Source of the DNA: Acidimicrobiia bacterium
GTDB lineage: Bacteria; Actinomycetota; Acidimicrobiia; Acidimicrobiales; Aldehydirespiratoraceae
Reading direction: 5' to 3'
Length of the DNA: 64,000 nt
Assembly: GCA_022820805.1 (NCBI GenBank)
Contig: JAJEEV010000027.1
Location: 101,226-165,225, forward strand
Position numbers and translations under genes: made by a program. The stretch's first letter is position 1, and the number at the start of each line of letters is the position of its first letter. The notes beneath the pieces are model-generated. The model was not told the DNA's origin. It saw only the letters and a program-made list of their open reading frames with translations, and made no database searches. Shown here piece by piece: positions 7,972 through 17,280 of the stretch.

Positions 7972-9408
7972 ATGACGTTCGTAGATGGGCTGCGCGCCGA
8001 CCTTGGCGAGGCTGGGATCCTGACCGGGCATGATGCCGAGCCGTACCTGACCGGCCAGCGGGGCCTGTACACCGGGGAGGCTCTGGCCGTGGTGCGACCA
8101 GCGTCGGTCGACGAGACGGCACTGGTGGTCCGCGCCTGCGCGTCGGCCGGGGTGGCCATCGTGCCCCAGGGCGGCAACACCGGGATGTCCGGCGGCGCAG
8201 TGCCCGTCACCGCGGATCCTGCCGGTAACACGGCAAGACCCTCGGTCGTGCTGTCGATGAGCCGCATGAACCGGATCGTGTCGGTGGACCCCGACCGCTG
8301 GACCATCACCGCCGAGGCCGGCGCCACCATCGAAGCGGTGCAGCAGGCCGCGGCCGCAGCCGGTCGCCTGTTCGCGCCGGACTGGGGGGCGCGGGGAACC
8401 GCCACCGTGGGCGGGGCCATCGCCACCAACGCCGGCGGCAACAACGTGGTGCGATACGGCACGATGCGCGATCACGTGCTCGGCCTGGAGGCGGTACTGG
8501 CCGACGGGCGGGTGTGGGACGGGCTGCGGGCGCTGCGGAAGGACTCCTCGGGATACGACCTGAAGCAGCTGTTCATCGGGGCCGAGGGCACTCTCGGTGT
8601 CGTGACGCGGGCGGTACTGCGCCTGCACCCGGCCACGCCCCACGCCCAGAGCGCGCTGGCGGCCGTCTCGGGACTCGACGGCCTCATGCCTCTGCTGGAG
8701 CTGGCCGAGGCCCGCTGCGGCGGCGATGTCACCGCCTTCGAACTCGTCCCCGATGTCGGCCTGGAGCGGGCCTGTGAGAAGTTCGGCCTCGCCCGGCCCC
8801 TGGAGGCCCGAGCCGAGTTCTACGTGCTGGTACGGCTGTCCTCGACGGAGCCGGTGTCGGACCGGCTGGGGGCGTTCCTGGACGAGGCCTCCGAGTGCGG
8901 CTGGGTGATCGACGCGGCGGTGGCGGTGACCGACGAGCACGAGGAGCGCCTGTGGACCATCCGCGACGAGCTGCCGGCCATGCGGCTATGGGACCAGCAC
9001 GAGCACGGAGTCAAGCTCGACACCGCGGTGCCCATCGACCGGTTCGGCCCCTATCACGACGAGGTCCGCCGCATCGCGGCCGAACTGGCTCCGGATGCCC
9101 TGACCTACGGCTTCGGCCACGTCGGCGACGGCAACGTCCACATGTACGTCCTGCCCACCAACGATGACCAGGTGGAGCCGTTCCTAGCCGTGCGCGACGA
9201 GTTGCGGGAGCGAATCGAGGAGGCCACCTTCGCCTACGGCGGCACCCTCAGCGCCGAGCACGGCATCGGCCAGCTCCTGCGCGACCGGATCCGGCACCAG
9301 AAGCCCGAGATCGAGTGGGACCTAATGCAAGCGGTCAAGCACGCCCTCGACCCCCAAGGCATCATGAACCCCCACAAGACCTTGCCCGCCGACCCCCGGC
9401 AAGCCTGA
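7972..9408 (+). CDS. FAD-linked oxidase (D-2-hydroxyacid / D-lactate dehydrogenase type)
   Basis: The 478-residue protein has the PCMH-type FAD domain (VPQGGNTGMSGGAVPV near residue 65, GGAIATNAGGNNVVRYG near 155, FIGAEGTLGVVTRAV near 205) and the C-terminal GlcD/D2HGDH cap with FGHVGDGNVHMYV, SAEHGIGQ and LDPQGIMNPHK. It should oxidise a D-2-hydroxyacid to the 2-oxoacid and pass electrons to an acceptor. GHVGDGN and SAEHGIG contribute metal and substrate contacts in the D-2-hydroxyglutarate and D-lactate enzymes; which acid is used here is not clear. TAGGGT lies nine bases before the ATG. It is divergent from the peroxiredoxin operon and tail-to-tail with the aldehyde dehydrogenase gene, six bases apart. 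Confidence 0.85.
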   Translation: MTFVDGLRADLGEAGILTGHDAEPYLTGQRGLYTGEALAVVRPASVDETALVVRACASAGVAIVPQGGNTGMSGGAVPVTADPAGNTARPSVVLSMSRMNRIVSVDPDRWTITAEAGATIEAVQQAAAAAGRLFAPDWGARGTATVGGAIATNAGGNNVVRYGTMRDHVLGLEAVLADGRVWDGLRALRKDSSGYDLKQLFIGAEGTLGVVTRAVLRLHPATPHAQSALAAVSGLDGLMPLLELAEARCGGDVTAFELVPDVGLERACEKFGLARPLEARAEFYVLVRLSSTEPVSDRLGAFLDEASECGWVIDAAVAVTDEHEERLWTIRDELPAMRLWDQHEHGVKLDTAVPIDRFGPYHDEVRRIAAELAPDALTYGFGHVGDGNVHMYVLPTNDDQVEPFLAVRDELRERIEEATFAYGGTLSAEHGIGQLLRDRIRHQKPEIEWDLMQAVKHALDPQGIMNPHKTLPADPRQA

Positions 9409-9414
9409 GCACTA

Positions 9415-10899
9415 CTAGGAGAGCCAGTTGATGGCTTGGACCTCGGTGTAGGCCTCGATCCCCCACTTGCCCCGGTCACGGCCGATGCCCGACATCTTGA
9501 AGCCGCCGAAGGGTGCGTACATGTGGGGCTGCACCGTGTTGAGGGCCACGTTGCCCGATTCCAGCCGGCAGCCGATCTCATAGGCCCGCTTGGCGTCGCC
9601 GGCGTACACGTAGGAGAACAGCCCGTACGACGAGTCGTTGGCCAATGCGACGGCCTCGTCGTCGCCGTCGTGGGCCAGCACCACCACGACCGGCCCGAAG
9701 GCCTCCTCGCGGGCCACCTCCATGTCGGGGGTGACGTCCACCAGCAGGGTGGGCTCCACGAAGCAGCCGGGAAGGTCGGGGCGCTGCCCGCCGCACACCG
9801 CGGTCGCCCCGGCGTCCACCCCGCCCGCGATGAAGCCCTCGACCCGGTCGCGGTGGGTTTCGGTGATGACCGGGCCGACGATCGTGCCGGGGGCCCGGCC
9901 GTCTCCCACCTTCATGAACCCGGCGAAGGCCTTGAGGGTCTCGACGGTCTGGTCAAGGATGCTGCGATGGCAGATCACCCGGGTGGGGGCGGTGCAGATC
10001 TGGCCCGAGTGCAGCCCCCAGGTGGTGGCGATGCCCATGCAGGCCGCGTTCACGTCGGCGTCCTCGGTCATCACCAGGGCGCCCTTGCCGCCGAGTTCCA
10101 TCAGCACCCGCTTCATGGTGGCCGCGCCGTCGGCGTAGATGCGGGCGCCGACGGCGGTGGAACCGGTGAAAGACACCATGTTCACGTCGCTGGAGGCCAC
10201 CAGCGCTGCGGGCGCCTCCGGCCCCGAGCCGGTGACGATGTTGACAACGCCGTCATCGAAGCCGGCCTCGGCCACAGCCTCGCCCAGCAGCAACACGCCG
10301 AGCGGGTCCTGGGGAGCGGGTTTGATGACCACCGTGTTGCCGGCGGCCAGCGCGGGCGCGACCTTGCCGGCCACGTTCACCAGCGGCATGTTGTAGGGGG
10401 TGATGCAGGCAACCACCCCAACCGGCTGGCGCTTGACCGTCGCGCCGATCAGGCCGGCCGGCCCCAGAGCGCCCTTCTCGGCGGGCATCGGAGCAACGTC
10501 CTCGTCGACGTTTATCGGGTTGGAGTAGTAGCGGAACCGGTCGATCATCGGTCCGCCGACCTGCAGGTTCTTGGCGATCGAGGTGACCGAGCCGGTCTCG
10601 GCCTGCACCAGATCGAGCCACGACGGCGCCATCCGCTCGATGACTTCGGCCAGCGAGGCCAGGCGGCGGCCGCGCTCCTCGGGGCTGAGCCCCCGCCAGC
10701 CGCCCAGCGCCTCGCGGGCTGCCCGGGCCGCGTCGGCAGCCTGGCCCGCGGTCGCTTCGGGTGCGTGGCCCACAACGGTGCCGTCGTTCGGGTCGATGAC
10801 CGGGTAGGTCCCGGCATCGGGCTCAGTCCACTCCCCGCCGATCAGCAGTCTCCAGGATCGGTCGGTGTCAATAGCCGCTTCGTCGCTACTGTTGTGCAC
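9415..10899 (-). CDS. NAD(P)-dependent aldehyde dehydrogenase
   Basis: The 494-residue product is a complete aldehyde dehydrogenase: the Rossmann segment with ITPYNMPLVNVAGKVAPALAA, catalytic glutamate in MELGGKGALV around residue 268, nucleophilic cysteine in HSGQICTAPTR around 302, and EEAFGPVVVVL with FGGFKMSGIGRDRG near the end. It oxidises an aldehyde to the acid; the substrate cannot be read from sequence. The start is GTG 10899, six bases after TAGGCT (10906-10911), so the transcript is probably leaderless. The thiolase gene is divergent, 74 bases away. Confidence 0.9.
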   Translation of the reverse strand: MHNSSDEAAIDTDRSWRLLIGGEWTEPDAGTYPVIDPNDGTVVGHAPEATAGQAADAARAAREALGGWRGLSPEERGRRLASLAEVIERMAPSWLDLVQAETGSVTSIAKNLQVGGPMIDRFRYYSNPINVDEDVAPMPAEKGALGPAGLIGATVKRQPVGVVACITPYNMPLVNVAGKVAPALAAGNTVVIKPAPQDPLGVLLLGEAVAEAGFDDGVVNIVTGSGPEAPAALVASSDVNMVSFTGSTAVGARIYADGAATMKRVLMELGGKGALVMTEDADVNAACMGIATTWGLHSGQICTAPTRVICHRSILDQTVETLKAFAGFMKVGDGRAPGTIVGPVITETHRDRVEGFIAGGVDAGATAVCGGQRPDLPGCFVEPTLLVDVTPDMEVAREEAFGPVVVVLAHDGDDEAVALANDSSYGLFSYVYAGDAKRAYEIGCRLESGNVALNTVQPHMYAPFGGFKMSGIGRDRGKWGIEAYTEVQAINWLS

Positions 10900-10973
10900 C
10901 GTGCGAGCCTACGCAGGCCGCACGATGTCAGCGCATTGCGCCTGCCGCCAGCACCACAACACGAGGAGCACCC

Positions 10974-12176
10974 ATGCCCGAAGCTGTGATCGTCGCCACT
11001 GCCCGAACCCCGATCGGCCGGGCCGTCAAGGGATCGCTCACCGAAGTCAGGCCCGACGACATGTCGGCGTTCATTATCGGCGATGTGCTGTCGAAGGTCC
11101 CTGGCCTCGACCGCAACGACGTGGAGGACGTGATCTGGGGCATCGGACAACCCGGCGGCGAGGGCGGCTACAACGTCGCCCGGGTCGCCTCCATCCTGGC
11201 CGGAGTGAACGCGCCGGGCGTGACCGTCAACCGCTACTGCTCATCGTCGCTGCAGACCATCCGCATGGCCGCCCACGCCATCAAGGCGGGCGAGGGCGAC
11301 TGTTTCGTGGCGGGAGGCGTGGAGACCGTGTCACGCTACGACAAGGGGGCTGCGGACAGCGGCCCCCACAACGGCCAGTTCGCCGACGCCCAGGACCGCA
11401 CCGCCGAGCGCACCGCCGAGGGCTCCGCCACGTGGGCTCCCCCGCAGGGTCTGCCCGACATCTACATCGCCATGGGCCAGACCGCCGAGAATGTCGCCCA
11501 GTTCAAGGGCGTGTCCCGCCAGGCCCAGGACGAGTGGGGCGTGCGGTCCCAGAATCGGGCCGAGGCGGCTCGCGACCGGGGCTTCTTCGAGCGTGAGATC
11601 ACTCCGTACCCGATGGCCGACGGCTCCGAGGTCCAGAGCGACGACGGGATCCGGGCCGGCACCACCCTCGAGGGCGTCTCCCAGCTGCGGCCGGTGTTCC
11701 GTCCCGACGGCACCGTCACCGCCGGCAACTGCTGCCCCCTCAACGACGGCGCGGCCGCGGTGGTGGTCATGTCCGACGCCAAGGCGGCGGCAGTCGGCGC
11801 CACGCCCCTCGCCCGCATCGTGGCCACCGGCGTCTCCGCTCTCAACCCCGAGATCATGGGCCTCGGCCCGGTCGATGCCTGCCGCCAGGCCTTGGATCGG
11901 GCCGGCATGACGATGGACGACATCGACCACGTCGAGATCAACGAGGCCTTCGCGGCCCAGGTTCTGCCCTCGGCCGACGACCTCGGCATCGACTACGACA
12001 AGCTCAACCCCAACGGCGGGTCGATCGCGCTGGGCCATCCCTTCGGCATGACCGGGTCGCGCATCATGTGCACGCTGCTGAACGGCCTCGAGGACGCCGA
12101 CAACACCATCGGCCTCGAGTCGATGTGCGTGGGCGGCGGCCAGGGGATGGCGATGATCGTCGAGCGCCTCAACTAA
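10974..12176 (+). CDS. Thiolase (acetyl-CoA acyltransferase)
   Basis: The 400-residue protein has the thiolase cysteine in NRYCSSSLQTI (residue about 86), the HEAF-equivalent NEAFAAQVL, the GHP loop in GGSIALGHPFGMTGSR and the second cysteine in SMCVGGGQGMAMI. It performs thiolytic cleavage or condensation of acyl-CoAs; chain-length preference is not evident. GAGGAG sits five bases ahead of the ATG, a true Shine-Dalgarno start. With the neighbouring dehydrogenases it may serve breakdown of carboxylic or aromatic acids, but the genes are not one operon. Confidence 0.9.
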   Translation: MPEAVIVATARTPIGRAVKGSLTEVRPDDMSAFIIGDVLSKVPGLDRNDVEDVIWGIGQPGGEGGYNVARVASILAGVNAPGVTVNRYCSSSLQTIRMAAHAIKAGEGDCFVAGGVETVSRYDKGAADSGPHNGQFADAQDRTAERTAEGSATWAPPQGLPDIYIAMGQTAENVAQFKGVSRQAQDEWGVRSQNRAEAARDRGFFEREITPYPMADGSEVQSDDGIRAGTTLEGVSQLRPVFRPDGTVTAGNCCPLNDGAAAVVVMSDAKAAAVGATPLARIVATGVSALNPEIMGLGPVDACRQALDRAGMTMDDIDHVEINEAFAAQVLPSADDLGIDYDKLNPNGGSIALGHPFGMTGSRIMCTLLNGLEDADNTIGLESMCVGGGQGMAMIVERLN

Positions 12177-12369
12177 CGACAGGCCTCTATGCGCGCCGGG
12201 CGGCCGCGACAAGACGTCCGGCCGACCACTCGCGGGCCCCGGTATCACATCCAAGCGTGCAATCGAGGTGTTGGCGCGACGGCGTACTGCCTGGTCAGGC
12301 CCTCATCCAGGGGCGCATTCGAAATAAGCGCGACGGCGGAGATCAGAAGAATTAGGTTCGCGTCCGACC

Positions 12370-13680
12370 ATGTCGACGTGGCCTCACCTCCCCGATCGCT
12401 TTGCCGCCGGCATCGGCGTTTGCGCAGCGCTCCTCTCGCTGGCTTCCTCATGCGCGAGCGACGCGGGTCGAGACGGCGGCGGACCGCACTTCACTGGGGA
12501 GCGCGCCGGGGCCGTCGAACCCGCTGTCTCGACCGACGCAGAGGCTGGTACGGCCCAGCAGGCGGCCACCCTTCCAGAAACCGAGGCTGCGGCGGCGCAG
12601 CCGGCACCCGCGGAGACCACCGTCGAAGCGGTGCCAGATCCGGATTCGTCACCTCCTCCGTCCACTACGACGCCGCCGATCGAGCCTGCCGTTCCAGAAG
12701 TGCCGGCCGAAGACCCCGAAACAACTTCCACACCACCTACAACCACCACACCACCAGACGAGCCCCAACCCGAAGACCCACCAACCACAACCACAACCAC
12801 AACCCCGCCCACCACCACAACCACCACACCACCAGACGAGTCCCAACCCGAAGACCCACCACCCGGCTGGGCGGAGTTGCCTGATACCGGCGAGTCCTTG
12901 TTCGAGCCCGGAGACGAGGGGCCGACTCGCCGGATGGTGGCCATATACGGCCATCCGTCGACAGGGGGTCTCGGTGTGCTGGGTGAGCAGGGGCCCGAGG
13001 CGGCAGTAGAGCGTCTTCGCTCCATAGCCGAGGGCTACGGAGCGGACGGATCAGCGGTGCTGCCCACCTTCGAGATCATCGCCACCGTCGCCTCCGCCTC
13101 CGCCGGCGCTGACGGGGACTACTCGAGCATGACCGATCGCGACGTGATCAGGCCCTGGATCGAGACGGCGGCCGCGAACGGGGTGTATGTCGTCCTGGAT
13201 CTCCAGCCGGGACGGTCGGACTTCCTCACGCAGGCGAAGTACTACGAGGAGTTCCTGCGCCTGCCCCACGTCGGGCTAGCACTTGACCCGGAGTGGAGGC
13301 TCAAGCCCGACCAGGTCCACTTGGAGCAGATCGGCACGGTGGACGCCGCGGAGATCAACCGGGTCGTGGATTGGCTGGCCGGGATCGTCAGAGAGGGGGC
13401 CCTCCCCCAGAAGCTGCTGATCGTTCACCAGTTCCGGCTCGCCATGATCACCAACCGCGAGCAGATCGAGACACCCCCGGAACTGGCCGTGCTGATCCAC
13501 ATGGACGGCCAGGGCTCCCTGACCGCCAAGTACAACACCTGGAACACGCTCACCGGTCTGCCGGATGCTGACCGCTTCCACTGGGGATGGAAGAACTTCT
13601 ACGACGAGGACAGCCCGATGGCCGCCCCAGACCAAGTGCTGGCGCTGTCCCCCCAGATCGTGTTCGTGTCCTTCCAGTAG
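12370..13680 (+). CDS. Secreted protein with Pro/Thr-rich stalk and conserved C-terminal domain of unknown function
   Basis: The 436-residue product starts with a signal sequence ending in LASSC (Cys 28, a loose lipobox), then a low-complexity Pro/Thr/Glu stalk (about residues 50-170) with repeats of EPQPEDPPTTT type, then a folded domain from about 185 to the end. The domain begins RRMVAIYGHPSTGGLGVLGEQG and contains VLDLQPGRSDFL, LALDPEWRL and LLIVHQF; alternating strands and helices with acidic residues at strand ends suggest a TIM-barrel like that of glycoside hydrolases. I recognise the style from other actinobacterial cell-surface proteins but cannot name a function. A hairpin follows at 13682-13713. 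Confidence 0.75.
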   Translation: MSTWPHLPDRFAAGIGVCAALLSLASSCASDAGRDGGGPHFTGERAGAVEPAVSTDAEAGTAQQAATLPETEAAAAQPAPAETTVEAVPDPDSSPPPSTTTPPIEPAVPEVPAEDPETTSTPPTTTTPPDEPQPEDPPTTTTTTTPPTTTTTTPPDESQPEDPPPGWAELPDTGESLFEPGDEGPTRRMVAIYGHPSTGGLGVLGEQGPEAAVERLRSIAEGYGADGSAVLPTFEIIATVASASAGADGDYSSMTDRDVIRPWIETAAANGVYVVLDLQPGRSDFLTQAKYYEEFLRLPHVGLALDPEWRLKPDQVHLEQIGTVDAAEINRVVDWLAGIVREGALPQKLLIVHQFRLAMITNREQIETPPELAVLIHMDGQGSLTAKYNTWNTLTGLPDADRFHWGWKNFYDEDSPMAAPDQVLALSPQIVFVSFQ

Positions 13681-13681
13681 C

Positions 13682-13713
13682 CCAGCGCCTCAACTGACGT
13701 CGTCAGAGGCTGG
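13682..13713. terminator. Hairpin between convergent genes
   Basis: GCCTC/GAGGC and inner TGAC/GTCA arms pair around GTC, filling the gap between the secreted protein gene and the end of ilvC. There is no T tract. A bidirectional terminator is inferred from the position. Confidence 0.45.
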
Positions 13714-13719
13714 ACTTGG

Positions 13720-14751
13720 TTAGCCCTGGCCGCCGGAGGTCTCTTTGACTGACGCCTTGCCGGCCGATATCCACGGCATCATCGCCCTGAGCTCCTTGCC
13801 CACGATCTCGACCGGGTGGTCGTGGCCGGCCGCCTCCAGGCGCAGGAAGTTGGGCCGGCCGCCGCGGCTCTCGGCCACCCACTCCTCGGCGAACGAGCCG
13901 TCCTGCACCTCGGCCAGGATGCGCAGCATCTCGGCCCGCACCGCGTCGTTGACGATGCGCGGCCCCCGGGTCAGGTCGCCGTACTCGGCGGTGTCCGACA
14001 CCGAGTAGCGCATCCCGGCGATGCCCTCCTCGTACATGAGGTCGACGATCAGCTTGAGCTCGTGCAGGCACTCGAAGTATGCGATCTCGGGCTGGTAGCC
14101 GGCGTCGACTAGCGTCTCGAAAGCGGCCTGCACCAGCGCGGTGGTGCCCCCGCACAGCACGGCCTGCTCGCCGAACAGGTCGGTCTCGGTCTCCTCGGTG
14201 AAGGTGGTCTCGATCACCCCGGCCCGGGCTCCGCCGATAGCGTCGGAGTAGGCCAGCGCGAGGGGCAGCGCGCCGCCGGAGGCGTCCTGCTCGATCGCCA
14301 CCAGGCACGGCACGCCGCCGCCCTCGACGTAGGTGCGTCGCACGAGGTGGCCGGGCCCCTTGGGGGCGACCATGCACACGTCCACCGACTCGGGCGGCGA
14401 GATGAGCCCGAAGCGGATGTTGAACCCGTGGGCGAAGAACAGCGCGTCACCGGCCTGCAGGTTCGGCTCGACGTGCTCGGCGTAGATGGCGCCCATCTCG
14501 GTGTCGGGCATGAGCATCATCGTCAAATCGGCCTCGGCCACGGCCTCCGCGATCGAGCGGACCTCCAGCCCGGCCTCGCGGGCCTTGGCCGCCGACGAGG
14601 AGCCGTCGCGCAGGCCCACCCGCACGTCGATGCCCGAGTCCTTGAGGTTGAGGGCATGCGAATGGCCCTGGGATCCGTAGCCGAGCACGGCCACCTTGCG
14701 GCCGGCAAGGGCCGACCGGTCCACGTCCTGCTCGTAGTAGATGTTCGCCAC
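13720..14751 (-). CDS. ilvC: Ketol-acid reductoisomerase
   Basis: The 343-residue class I enzyme has the NADPH-binding loop [17 protein letters not shown] near residue 25, [13 protein letters not shown] around 130 and the acidic Mg2+ site in the helical knotted domain ([14 protein letters not shown], around 190; [18 protein letters not shown], around 225). It converts acetolactate or acetohydroxybutyrate to the dihydroxy acid in branched-chain amino-acid synthesis. It is the last gene of ilvB-ilvN-ilvC, 54 bases after ilvN, with its own GAGAGG site before the GTG start. Confidence 0.97.
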   Translation of the reverse strand: MANIYYEQDVDRSALAGRKVAVLGYGSQGHSHALNLKDSGIDVRVGLRDGSSSAAKAREAGLEVRSIAEAVAEADLTMMLMPDTEMGAIYAEHVEPNLQAGDALFFAHGFNIRFGLISPPESVDVCMVAPKGPGHLVRRTYVEGGGVPCLVAIEQDASGGALPLALAYSDAIGGARAGVIETTFTEETETDLFGEQAVLCGGTTALVQAAFETLVDAGYQPEIAYFECLHELKLIVDLMYEEGIAGMRYSVSDTAEYGDLTRGPRIVNDAVRAEMLRILAEVQDGSFAEEWVAESRGGRPNFLRLEAAGHDHPVEIVGKELRAMMPWISAGKASVKETSGGQG

Positions 14752-14805
14752 GAGAGCCTCTCTTTGTGCTTGTAGGGATCGGATGTTCGGGACTGACGGT
14801 ACAGA

Positions 14806-15336
14806 TCAGGAGCCCAGCGACGGCAGGGCCACCCGTCCGGTGCGCTGCAGCTGCACGATGCCGAAGGTTCGCAGGCGCTCCTCGAACTCGTCGAGCCGGG
14901 CGGGCCGGGCCGCCAGCGAGAGCATCATCTGGGACTGGTTCTCGTCGAGCACGTAGGCCCGGAAGTCGTCGATCAGCTCGAGCAGCCCGTGGCGGCGCCC
15001 TCCGGCTGCGTCCACGGCCACGGTCACCAGCATCAGTTCCCGCTCAACCGACTCGGCCGCGCTCAGCTCGCTGATCTCGACGACGTTGATGAGCTTGTCC
15101 AGCTGCTTCACGACCTGTTCCAGGGGCGCTGAGGCCACGTCAACGGTGAACGTGATGCGGCTGAAGCGCTCGTCGGCGGTGGGCGCCACCGCCAGCGACT
15201 CGATGTTGAAGCCGCGCCGGGCGAACAGCGACGCCACCCGGGCCAGCACGCCCGGCTTGTTCTCCACCGTGGTGACGATGGTGTGGAACCGGCGGGCCGG
15301 CGCGGACTGGCCGGTGGCGGTGGCCGCGGCGGTCAT
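14806..15336 (-). CDS. ilvN: Acetolactate synthase small (regulatory) subunit
   Basis: The 176-residue protein begins MTAAATATGQSAPARR and has the N-terminal ACT domain (HTIVTTVENKPGVLARVASL, residues 18-37, then FNIESLAVAPT) followed by the C-terminal domain with ELMLVTV and the QMMLSLAARP segment. It activates the catalytic subunit and gives valine feedback. The ATG overlaps the ilvB stop by four bases; the frame upstream of it is open but antisense in character and inside ilvB, so this start is firm. Confidence 0.95.
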   Translation of the reverse strand: MTAAATATGQSAPARRFHTIVTTVENKPGVLARVASLFARRGFNIESLAVAPTADERFSRITFTVDVASAPLEQVVKQLDKLINVVEISELSAAESVERELMLVTVAVDAAGGRRHGLLELIDDFRAYVLDENQSQMMLSLAARPARLDEFEERLRTFGIVQLQRTGRVALPSLGS

Positions 15337-17066
15337 CGCTGCGACGGGTCGACGACGATGTCGGAGTTGGACTGGCCCGCGGGGACCATCGGGTAGACGT
15401 TCTCGCCCGCCGAGCTTCGGAACTCCAGCACCACCGGACGGTCGTCGATCTCGTTGGCCTTGGCGATGGCCGGCGCCACCTCCTCGGGGGACTCGACCCG
15501 CAGGGCCACGCAGCCCATGGCCTCCGCCCATTTCACGTAGTCGGGGATCTCGTAGGAGAGGTAGACCTCGCTGTAGCGCTCCTCGTAGAACATCTCCTGC
15601 CACTTGCGGACCATCCCCAGGTATGCGTTGTTGAACAGCGCGACCTTGATGGGGATGCGCTCCATCGATGCGGTGACCAGCTCCTGGGCGGTCATCTGGA
15701 AGCAGCCGTCGCCGTCGACGGCCCACACCATCCGGTCCGGCATCCCGACCTTGGCGCCGATCGCGGCCGGGACGGAGAAGCCCATGGTGCCCAGACCGCC
15801 GGAGTTGATCCAGGTGTAGGGGTGGTCGAAGCGCCAGTACTGGCTGGCCCACATCTGATGCTGGCCCACCCCGGAGGTGACGATGGTGTCGTCGGGGGTG
15901 GAGTCCCGCAGGACCTCCAGCACGTACTGGGGCTTGAGCAGTTCGCCCGGCTCGGACTGCTCGTACACCAGCGGGTAGCGCTCCTGCCAGCCGCTGATCT
16001 GCGAGCGCCAGACCCGGCGGTCGGGCTGGGCGGCGGCGCCTCCGCAGGCTCGCAGAGCCTCGATCAGCTCGGCGATCACCAGCTTGCAGTCGCCCCGCAC
16101 GGCCACGTCGGGAGTCCGTACCTTGCCCAGCTCGGCCGCGTCGATGTCAACGTGGATCACCTTGGCGTCGGGCGCGAAGCCGTCGAGGCGCCCGGTGACC
16201 CGGTCGTCGAAGCGGGCGCCCAGTGCGATCAGCAGGTCCGAGCTCTGCATGGCGGTGACCGCGGTGTAGTTGCCGTGCATGCCGGGCATGCCCAGGCACA
16301 GCTCGTGGCTGTCGGGGAAGCACCCCCGGGCCATCAGCGTGGTGACCACCGGCACGTCGATCAGCTCGGCGAGGGTCTGCAGCTCGGCCGCGGCCCGGGC
16401 CTTGAGGATGCCGCCGCCGGCGTAGATGACGGGACGCTCAGCGGCGCAGATCAGCTCGGCCGCGGCCCGCACCAGCCCGGGGTCGCCGGCGGTGGCGGGC
16501 TTGTAGCCGGGCAACTCCATGATGTCGTCGGTCGGCTCGTACCAGGTCATGGCCGAGCGCGGGTTGCGGGGGTCGACGATGTCCTTGGGGATGTCCACCA
16601 GCACTGGACCGGGCCGGCCGGTGGTGGCGATGTGGAAGGCCTCGTGGACGATGCGGGGAATGTCCTGGGCCTCGGTGACCAGGAAGTTGTGCTTGGTGAC
16701 CGCCATGGTGATGCCGGTGGTGTCGCACTCCTGGAAGGCGTCGGTGCCGATGGCCGCGTAGGGCACCTGGCCGGTGATGCACACGAGCGGGACCGAGTCC
16801 ATGTAGGCGTCGCACAGCGCGGTGACCACGTTGGTGGCGCCGGGTCCGGAGGTGATCATCACCACGCCGGGACGGCCGGTGGCGTGGGCGTACCCTTCGG
16901 CCATGTGGCCGGCGCCCTGCTCGTGGCGCACCAGGATGTGGCGCACGGGCGACTCGATGATCGGGTCGTACACCGGGAGGATGGCGCCGCCGGGCAGGCC
17001 GAACACCACCTCGGTGCCCTCGCACTCGAGGGCTTTGACGAGCGCTTGTCCGCCGTTCATATCCAT
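15333..17066 (-). CDS. ilvB: Acetolactate synthase large (catalytic) subunit
   Basis: The 577-residue ThDP enzyme contains the catalytic glutamate in ILVRHEQGAGHMAEGYA near residue 48, the FAD and ThDP regions, and the GDG...NN motif as AVDGDGCFQMTAQEL...ALFNNAYLGMV. It condenses pyruvate with pyruvate or 2-oxobutyrate, the first committed step to valine, leucine and isoleucine. The start is ATG 17066, preceded by GGAGG seven bases away; the open frame reaches further upstream through the leader region but lacks family similarity there. A leader peptide and hairpin upstream suggest attenuation. Confidence 0.96.
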   Translation of the reverse strand: MDMNGGQALVKALECEGTEVVFGLPGGAILPVYDPIIESPVRHILVRHEQGAGHMAEGYAHATGRPGVVMITSGPGATNVVTALCDAYMDSVPLVCITGQVPYAAIGTDAFQECDTTGITMAVTKHNFLVTEAQDIPRIVHEAFHIATTGRPGPVLVDIPKDIVDPRNPRSAMTWYEPTDDIMELPGYKPATAGDPGLVRAAAELICAAERPVIYAGGGILKARAAAELQTLAELIDVPVVTTLMARGCFPDSHELCLGMPGMHGNYTAVTAMQSSDLLIALGARFDDRVTGRLDGFAPDAKVIHVDIDAAELGKVRTPDVAVRGDCKLVIAELIEALRACGGAAAQPDRRVWRSQISGWQERYPLVYEQSEPGELLKPQYVLEVLRDSTPDDTIVTSGVGQHQMWASQYWRFDHPYTWINSGGLGTMGFSVPAAIGAKVGMPDRMVWAVDGDGCFQMTAQELVTASMERIPIKVALFNNAYLGMVRKWQEMFYEERYSEVYLSYEIPDYVKWAEAMGCVALRVESPEEVAPAIAKANEIDDRPVVLEFRSSAGENVYPMVPAGQSNSDIVVDPSQR

Positions 17067-17120
17067 TCTCGGGCCTCCGGGGCGGGTGTGTCGGTCACTG
17101 GTTGGGGCCGCACGCGAAAC

Positions 17121-17139
17121 GACCTCCCTGAGGGAGGTC
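17121..17139 (-). terminator. Perfect hairpin in the ilvB leader, candidate attenuator
   Basis: GACCTCCC and GGGAGGTC form an eight-pair stem with a three-base loop, 37 bases after the leader-peptide stop and 54 bases before ilvB. Only a short T run (GTTTC in mRNA sense) follows, so it may be a terminator or part of an alternative fold. Confidence 0.5.
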
Positions 17140-17176
17140 TTGCGCACGATCGGATTGGGGTTGCGAGCGCGCGCTG

Positions 17177-17215
17177 TCAGCCAGTTACTACCACGGGCAG
17201 AGCAGCGTCGTTCAC
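17177..17215 (-). CDS. Leader peptide upstream of ilvBNC
   Basis: GTG at 17215 opens a 12-codon frame reading (M)NDAALPVVVTG and then TGA: one leucine and three consecutive valines in twelve residues. Slow decoding of these codons when branched-chain amino acids run short could steer folding of the hairpin downstream. There is no Shine-Dalgarno site, but CATAAT ends seven bases before the GTG, so it would be read from a leaderless RNA, as in other actinobacterial amino-acid leaders. Confidence 0.65.
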   Translation of the reverse strand: MNDAALPVVVTG

Positions 17216-17222
17216 GGTGCCA

Positions 17223-17251
17223 ATTATGGCCGCTGATTCGATGAGCGGCAA
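17223..17251 (-). promoter_or_regulatory. Promoter of the ilvBNC operon
   Basis: On the minus strand TTGCCG (17246-17251) and CATAAT (17223-17228) are 17 bases apart, the classical spacing, and the -10 box ends seven bases before the leader-peptide GTG. Confidence 0.65.
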
Positions 17252-17280
17252 CCGAGAGGCCGAGCGGATAGGCGCGAGAA

